A stretch of 5,726 nt of DNA from Thermoprotei archaeon (GTDB lineage Archaea; Thermoproteota; Thermoprotei; QMSL01; B3-G16), in contig JAGGUS010000139.1 of the NCBI GenBank assembly GCA_021158375.1, forward strand, positions 1-5,726, read 5' to 3'. Shown here piece after piece: positions 1-4,248 of the stretch. Within the stretch, counting starts at the first letter, position 1; each line of letters opens with the position of its first letter. A model generated the notes under the pieces. That model had not been told where the DNA came from and did not search any database. It saw only the letters and a list, made by a program, of their open reading frames with translations. The position numbers were made by a program, and so were the translations under genes.

Positions 1-484
1 TAGAGGTCTTGAATATTATACCGGTATAATATTTGAGTTCCATGTAAAAGAGTTAGGAGCACAAAGTCAAGTATGTGGTGGAGGAAGATATGATAATTTA
101 GTAAAGGAATTTGGTGGACCGGATATACCTGCGGCTGGATTCGCTTTTGGTTTAGATAGATTAGTAATAGCAATGGGTCTGCAAGGAGTGAAAATACCTG
201 AGGAGAGCAAGCCAAGCGTATTAGTAATTCCTATTAACAATTCATTAATGAAGCAAGCATTCTTGATATCCTTAATGTTAAGGAGAAAGGGAATTAAAGC
301 GGAAAGTAGTTTAATTAAGGAGAAATTAAGAAAAGCGTTATCCCGTGCAAATAAGATGGGTATAAGATACGTTGTAATAGTTGGCCCGAAGGAACTAAAT
401 GAGAATAAAGTCATATTAAGAGATATGATGAAAAGGGAGCAAAAAGTAGTTCCTATTGATAGTTTAGACGAGGTAATAATATGA
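1..484 (+). CDS. hisS: Histidyl-tRNA synthetase, C-terminal part (5' end outside the window)
   Basis: HisRS charges tRNA-His with histidine in the cytoplasm. The reading frame enters from the left edge (first full codon at base 2) and gives 160 residues before the TGA at 482-484, so only the last third or so of the protein is visible. The class II catalytic core is recognisable: the histidine-binding motif RGLEYYTG at the very start, then CGGGRYDNLV, then motif 3 as AGFAFGLDRL, which carries the ATP-binding arginine. From about visible residue 69 a class IIa anticodon-binding domain follows (KPSVLVIPIN, then an LRRKGI helix, then YVVIVGPKEL), running to the C-terminus without extension. The stop overlaps the next gene's ATG by 4 bases, which implies translational coupling. 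The true start, motifs 1 and 2 and the promoter lie upstream. Family assignment is secure. Confidence 0.96.
   Translation, partial: RGLEYYTGIIFEFHVKELGAQSQVCGGGRYDNLVKEFGGPDIPAAGFAFGLDRLVIAMGLQGVKIPEESKPSVLVIPINNSLMKQAFLISLMLRRKGIKAESSLIKEKLRKALSRANKMGIRYVVIVGPKELNENKVILRDMMKREQKVVPIDSLDEVII
470..474 (+). promoter_or_regulatory. Shine-Dalgarno site of the EF1A-like gene
   Basis: GAGGT lies inside the last codons of hisS, six bases before the ATG at 481. It matches the archaeal anti-Shine-Dalgarno complement. It supports this ATG as the start even though it overlaps the hisS stop codon (ATGA), and fits an internal gene of an operon. Confidence 0.6.
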
Positions 485-1485
485 GGAAAAAAATAGTGTC
501 CTTTGTAGGACCTCCCTTCTCCGGTAAGTCTACAATAATAGGAAGAATCTTAGTAGATTTAAAGCAAGTTGGAAAGAGGGGGATAGAGGATGCACAGAGG
601 GATGCACAAGCGCTAGGATATAGATCTTATTATCCCCTTTTAGTAAACTTCGAACTTAATGAGAGACTTAGTGGACATACATTGAGCATAAAATTCATAG
701 ATGTAACGTTAAGGGAAAAGAAGTTACTGTTATTAGATACGCCTGGCTCTATACAGGGCCTTACAGATGTGCTGACTGCGCTTATTATATCTGATGCAAC
801 AGTTCTAGTGCTTAATAAAAGCAACGAGAAATTGTGGGCATTCTATAACTGCTTGCTTGATTTGCTTAGGATATCGCAAAAGATAGTAATATCCCCTGAG
901 GGAAATATTGTAGGAGAGAACATGAAGGAAATAATCAACTTCTTAAGTACTACCAAGGAAAGGATGCGTCCTAAAGATATATTCAGAATGCCGATAATAG
1001 GTACATATGGTATGGGCAATGTAGCATACGGCGTAATAACTAGAGGAGAAGTACGTATAGGAGATGAAATAATATTAGCACCAATCTATAGGGCAGGTAC
1101 AGTGTCTAGTATAGAACAAGATCAAAAACCACTAGAAAGAGCTATTGCAGGCGAGGATATAGGAATCTCGTTCAGAGGTATAGGGAGACAGTACATAAAG
1201 AGGGGATATATTGTAAGTGCCCTCGATCGCTTGCCTAGAAAATTAAAGGAGGCTGAAATAGAAGCCGTTTGGGAAGGTGGCGAATTGAAGGAAGGAATCT
1301 CCATTATAGCGTGTATTCACTCAGCCCAAGTTTCATGCAAAATTGTTAGAAAGATGAACGACAAGATAATCCTAAGGTTTGAAAGAGAGGTATGTGCAGA
1401 ACCCTATGAGATGGATGCAGAATTAGGTACGATATTACTAAGAGATCATGAAAGGCCATTGTGCATAGGGAAGATATTGAATTGA
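481..1485 (+). CDS. Compact EF1A-like protein with an eroded GTPase domain
   Basis: This is a 334-residue paralogue of archaeal elongation factor 1-alpha (normally about 430-440 residues). The G domain starts with an intact P-loop, GPPFSGKST (10-18). An EF1A-like helical stretch leads to a switch I remnant, SGHTLSI, that keeps the threonine (T67). Switch II is DTPGS (86-90), so DxxG is present but the catalytic histidine of DxPGH is replaced by serine. The part that should carry NKxD and SAx is about 65 residues shorter than in EF1A and I see neither motif; the NKSN at 112-115 lies straight after the preceding beta strand, not at the NKxD position. Domain 2 (about 166-252) is well kept, with GNVAYGVITRGEVRIGDEI and a later IKRGYIV. 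Domain 3 (about 253-334) is shortened but ends in the EF1A-type LGTILLRDHERPLCIG. The loss of specificity motifs argues against normal EF1A function; a nucleotide-binding or tRNA-binding role is possible. Function unknown. It is coupled to hisS. Confidence 0.85.
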   Translation: MRKKIVSFVGPPFSGKSTIIGRILVDLKQVGKRGIEDAQRDAQALGYRSYYPLLVNFELNERLSGHTLSIKFIDVTLREKKLLLLDTPGSIQGLTDVLTALIISDATVLVLNKSNEKLWAFYNCLLDLLRISQKIVISPEGNIVGENMKEIINFLSTTKERMRPKDIFRMPIIGTYGMGNVAYGVITRGEVRIGDEIILAPIYRAGTVSSIEQDQKPLERAIAGEDIGISFRGIGRQYIKRGYIVSALDRLPRKLKEAEIEAVWEGGELKEGISIIACIHSAQVSCKIVRKMNDKIILRFEREVCAEPYEMDAELGTILLRDHERPLCIGKILN

Positions 1486-1497
1486 GAACAGGGGGAT

Positions 1498-2805
1498 CTA
1501 TGGCGTAACTCTATACCTATCTCTCGGAAATAGAGAGGCCTCCCGTATATTCTTAAGATGTAATAACTTCATAGTGAAACGTTCAGCGCCTATGGCAAAA
1601 CCTCCATGTGGAGGAGCACCATATTTAAATGCTTCAAGATAGTATTTGAAGTTCTCAGGATTAAGGCCTTTTTCCTTAATCCGTTTAAGGAGTAGATCGT
1701 ACCTATGTATCCTTTGTCCACCAGTAGAAATCTCAAGACCTCTGAACAATAAATCAAAGGATCTGCCTAGCTTAGAGTCATAGGGCATGGTATAAAATGG
1801 TCTTCCCTCGAGCGGAAATAAATCAACAAATGCAAACTCACAGTCATAATTTTCTTTAGCATATTGGCAGATTAGTTCTTCACCTCTTGGATCTAGATCT
1901 GTTTGATCTTTGTATTCGGGTATGTTATAATATTCCGTTAATATCTCTATTACCTCAGGAAATGTAAATTTAGGAATTCTGTCTACCGTAGGTATGTCAA
2001 CGTTAAGCAATTTGAGTTCATGAGAACAGTTCTCAGCCACAGATTTGAGCATATATTTTACTAGTTTCTCCTCTAGGCTTATTAAATCGTTTTCATTATC
2101 TATAAAACCCATTTCAACATCCAAACTTATATATTCATTAAGATGACGTATAGTATTATGCTTCTCAGCTCTATAGGCATGACCTACCTCATAAACACGT
2201 TCGAACCCAGCTATGACCAGAAGTTGTTTGTATATCTGTGGACTCTGCGCTAGATAGGTCTTATATTCGAAATACTTTACTTCAAAGAGCTCAGCACCAC
2301 CTTCCGTACTCATTGCCACTATTTTCGGCGTGCTTACCTCAATGAAGCCCTTACTTCTTAAAAATCGCCTGAAAGAATCCATGAGCTCAGCCTGTATGCG
2401 GAATATTGCTAGGTTTTCAGGCCTCTTTAAGTCTACTACCCTGTACCTTAATCTTGTACCTAATTCAGCAGGTACCTTTCCACTTATATCTAATGGTAGA
2501 GGCGATGATTTATTTAGGATCTTTATTGACTTCACCTGTACTTCAATAGGTGCGATTTTTGATCTGCTAGGAATTACTGTGCCCTTTACTTCAACTACAT
2601 CTTCAAGGTTTAACTTCTTAGCGAAGTCTAGAAGTTTAGGATCTTCCTTAACTACCGCTTGTATCATGCCACTACAATCCCTAAGGATAATGAAAATAAG
2701 CCTTCCTAGTGGTCTTATCTGATGGACCCATGCTCTTAAAGTCACTTCTTTCCCTTTATCCTCCTCACTTAGATCTTTGATTAACAGATCCTTCAACAGA
2801 TCCAC
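1498..2805 (-). CDS. aspS: Aspartyl-tRNA synthetase, archaeal type, possibly non-discriminating (Asp/Asn)
   Basis: This class IIb synthetase charges tRNA-Asp with aspartate, and in many archaea also tRNA-Asn. The full-length product has 435 residues, the usual archaeal size. An N-terminal OB-fold anticodon-binding domain (about 18-100, AWVHQIRPLG) is followed by the catalytic core. The core has motif 1 around FIEVSTPKI, the ATEGG-like STEGGAELF, and AQSPQIYKQ. Motif 2 contains the arginine of YRAEKHNTIRHLNEY, and STGGQRIHRY and motif 3 GGFAIGAERF lead to the C-terminal FPRDRYRVTP. There is no bacterial GAD insertion. His28 sits where discriminating archaeal AspRS has tryptophan, which points to the non-discriminating kind (inference). 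The coordinates use a GTG start at 2805; a TTG at 2796 (432 residues) is better placed relative to a GAGGTG Shine-Dalgarno site. It is last in the minus-strand operon, 34 bases after the Thg1-like gene, and its stop is 12 bases from that of the convergent EF1A-like gene. Confidence 0.96.
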   Translation of the reverse strand: MDLLKDLLIKDLSEEDKGKEVTLRAWVHQIRPLGRLIFIILRDCSGMIQAVVKEDPKLLDFAKKLNLEDVVEVKGTVIPSRSKIAPIEVQVKSIKILNKSSPLPLDISGKVPAELGTRLRYRVVDLKRPENLAIFRIQAELMDSFRRFLRSKGFIEVSTPKIVAMSTEGGAELFEVKYFEYKTYLAQSPQIYKQLLVIAGFERVYEVGHAYRAEKHNTIRHLNEYISLDVEMGFIDNENDLISLEEKLVKYMLKSVAENCSHELKLLNVDIPTVDRIPKFTFPEVIEILTEYYNIPEYKDQTDLDPRGEELICQYAKENYDCEFAFVDLFPLEGRPFYTMPYDSKLGRSFDLLFRGLEISTGGQRIHRYDLLLKRIKEKGLNPENFKYYLEAFKYGAPPHGGFAIGAERFTMKLLHLKNIREASLFPRDRYRVTP

Positions 2806-2808
2806 CTC
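2803..2808 (-). promoter_or_regulatory. Shine-Dalgarno site that favours a TTG start for aspS
   Basis: Read on the minus strand, GAGGTG ends exactly on the GTG at 2805-2803 that would be the longest aspS start. A TTG codon follows after six bases (2796-2794). The same six-base spacing is seen for the EF1A-like gene in this window. Starting at TTG would leave 14 residues before the conserved GKEV, close to known archaeal AspRS N-termini. The upstream GTG has only a weak AAGG in front of it. Confidence 0.45.
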
Positions 2809-2838
2809 TTATCCTTATCGTTTTAGTTAAGGATTCAC

Positions 2839-2846
2839 CTTATAAG
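2839..2846 (-). promoter_or_regulatory. Possible TATA box for a separate aspS promoter
   Basis: The palindromic octamer CTTATAAG spans the stop codon of the Thg1-like gene, about 35 bases before the aspS start. An archaeal TATA box lies about 25 bases before the transcription start, so this would give a short leader of roughly 10 bases. A second identical octamer lies at 2859-2866. No convincing purine-rich BRE is evident, so this is a weak call; aspS may simply be read through from upstream. Confidence 0.22.
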
Positions 2847-3619
2847 TTGAGTGCATCTCTTATAAGTATACGTCCTTCATCGGATTTAAAGGATGGAAGT
2901 GACCAAGTTATTTTAAAGATTCTCCTATATGTTTTAACTTGCTCCTTAGTAATGGGATTAAAGCCAATCTTCTTAATACGTGTCAGATGTACTAAAATGC
3001 CTCTCATCATCCATGTAGGAAACGAATGGATATCTACGCCATATTTAGCAAGAAGATTAATTCTTTTTAAAGCTGACATGCCTCTTAGCATCGCTTCTAC
3101 GTCTTTTGGAGCTATTCCCTTCTTTATAAGCATATAATAAGATACCGAGTTTATGAAATTACGCCAGGCTTCTCTCTGTCTTGAGTAAAGGTAATCTACT
3201 ACATCATTTAAGTCAGAAAGCCATATGATCCTTGCGTCGAACTGCACTAGTGAAGTCTTTCCCAGATATCTCATTAATGCATTTGTAAACGCACTACTAG
3301 TGGTAGATGCTATGAGAGAGATTAGTTTTTCCAAACGACCTGAAAAAGGGAAAGGCTCCTTAAGAATGTAGTTTATTTCATCAGAAAACGTGTAACCTAT
3401 TCTTATCGTATCTCGCCATGCGCTCATTACAGATATAACAGTGTACACCATGATTCTAGCGAACATCAAGTCATATGGTTTGCTAAAACCTAATCTTTCA
3501 GTAAGTTCATGGAAGCAACGGCCATCGCAACGAATGGCTATAAATTTAGTACCGCGTATCCTTAATGATGAGAATAATTCCATACGCTTAAACGTCCTCA
3601 TACTCTCTGGATCCTTCAC
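2840..3619 (-). CDS. Thg1-like protein (tRNA 5'-end 3'-5' nucleotidyltransferase family)
   Basis: Thg1-family enzymes add nucleotides to the 5' end of tRNA in the 3'-to-5' direction; the archaeal and bacterial Thg1-like proteins are associated with G-1 addition to tRNA-His and with template-dependent 5'-end repair. The 259-residue product has the usual length. Palm-domain metal-binding motifs are visible: RCDG (D32, G33) and SDE (S79-E81). Nucleotide-contacting FSKPYD (45-50) and a FDAR motif (127-130) are also present. The RQREAWRN segment (147-154) resembles the RQxDxxRN of Thg1-like proteins rather than the HINN motif of eukaryotic Thg1. The C-terminal half ends in a typical G-D-x3-FP-W-x2-RG pattern (194-207). 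The start is a GTG overlapping the previous gene's TGA by 4 bases (GTGA) without a good Shine-Dalgarno site; ATG codons at residues 7 and 13 are alternatives. The neighbouring aspS and facing hisS fit a tRNA role. I infer repair or G-1 editing; the actual substrate cannot be read from sequence. Confidence 0.9.
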   Translation of the reverse strand: MKDPESMRTFKRMELFSSLRIRGTKFIAIRCDGRCFHELTERLGFSKPYDLMFARIMVYTVISVMSAWRDTIRIGYTFSDEINYILKEPFPFSGRLEKLISLIASTTSSAFTNALMRYLGKTSLVQFDARIIWLSDLNDVVDYLYSRQREAWRNFINSVSYYMLIKKGIAPKDVEAMLRGMSALKRINLLAKYGVDIHSFPTWMMRGILVHLTRIKKIGFNPITKEQVKTYRRIFKITWSLPSFKSDEGRILIRDALNL

Positions 3620-4248
3620 GTTTTCTTCTCTTTCTCATTTAAATCTGTGGTTAGTTCTTCCTCTTTAGGCTCTATTATTCCCTTATTGACTAAGAGCCTA
3701 ACTACTTTCCTTAATACTCTACGTATTAATCTTCTCTTCTCAAGACCTCCTAGTTCTTGAGCAGCGCGCCTTATACTCCCCTTGCGGGATACCAACTCTA
3801 AAATCTTCCAGTCATCTTTGCTTAGAGGAAGGTCATAGCGCATAGCAATTCTTGCTATATCAACTGGATCAAATCCTAAATACATGTGATCTTCAGACGT
3901 ATTTCTAGCAAGCTGAACTAGCCTAAATTTTATTATTGTAGCGTAATCACTAGGCGCTACATCTTTATATACCTTCTTAAGTTCTCGTAATAGTTCGCGC
4001 TTATTTGAAAAACCATCTAGTTTTGCATCAGCATCTGTAAGATCTCGTATGCGCTTATGTTTAACTTCTTCAATTATCGCCTTTCCTATTACCCTACCAC
4101 CGCCATGTATTATTATAGTCCTATATTTTGGTATTACTATGCCGAGGCGTACTGTAGTAGTTTTAGTGCCCTTTAGTATAGCGTCTACGTATTCACCTTT
4201 AACCATTAAATGCCTCCCTAGGAATACTTTTCGAATACGTCTCCTCAT
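3616..4248 (-). CDS. ASCH domain protein with C-terminal winged helix-turn-helix
   Basis: This 210-residue protein has two parts. Residues about 10-112 form an ASCH domain, a PUA-like beta-barrel often linked to RNA binding. The signature GTKTTTVRLG lies at 27-36, a glycine-rich strand at 48-56 (HGGGRVIGK), and the family's DGF followed by a helix at 78-95. Residues about 143-192 look like a winged helix-turn-helix (WKILELVSRKGSIRRAAQEL, then an arginine-rich helix and NKGIIEP). The last 18 residues are charged and probably disordered. The ATG overlaps the stop of the upstream PP-loop gene (ATGA) and is preceded by GGTGGTGA, so the start is well supported. The two genes are probably co-translated. 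Possible roles are an RNA-binding partner of the neighbouring tRNA enzymes or a transcription regulator of the operon; I cannot choose. Domain calls are from pattern recognition and the specific function is unknown. Confidence 0.85.
   Translation of the reverse strand: MRRRIRKVFLGRHLMVKGEYVDAILKGTKTTTVRLGIVIPKYRTIIIHGGGRVIGKAIIEEVKHKRIRDLTDADAKLDGFSNKRELLRELKKVYKDVAPSDYATIIKFRLVQLARNTSEDHMYLGFDPVDIARIAMRYDLPLSKDDWKILELVSRKGSIRRAAQELGGLEKRRLIRRVLRKVVRLLVNKGIIEPKEEELTTDLNEKEKKT

Noticed and set aside
67..414. A 115-codon minus-strand frame opposite hisS.
   Set aside because: It is antisense to clear HisRS motifs, with a low-complexity hydrophobic translation and no start signal.
592..602. Direct repeat of GGATGCACA around 588-608 in the EF1A-like gene.
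   Set aside because: It encodes two neighbouring D-A-Q triplets in a helix; a single short tandem similarity is within chance and fits helical coding sequence.
1521..1537. CTCTC-loop-GAGAG inverted repeat just after the convergent stops, possible terminator.
   Set aside because: The stem is only 5 base pairs with no T-run after it, and it falls on codons for the conserved C-terminal SLFPRDR of AspRS, which explains the sequence.
2533..2560. CACCT/AGGTG hairpin followed by five T on the plus strand, looking like an intrinsic terminator.
   Set aside because: It lies inside aspS on the antisense strand, about 1 kb beyond the end of the plus-strand operon; the stem is short and the coding sequence accounts for it.
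2330..2722. A 130-codon open frame on the plus strand opposite aspS.
   Set aside because: It lies wholly antisense to the well-conserved AspRS, has no recognisable domain and no good ribosome binding site; it is a shadow frame.
2806..2839. A possible small RNA or leader peptide between the Thg1-like gene and aspS.
   Set aside because: The gap is only 34 bases, has no start codon after its AGGTGA and no stable fold that I can see.
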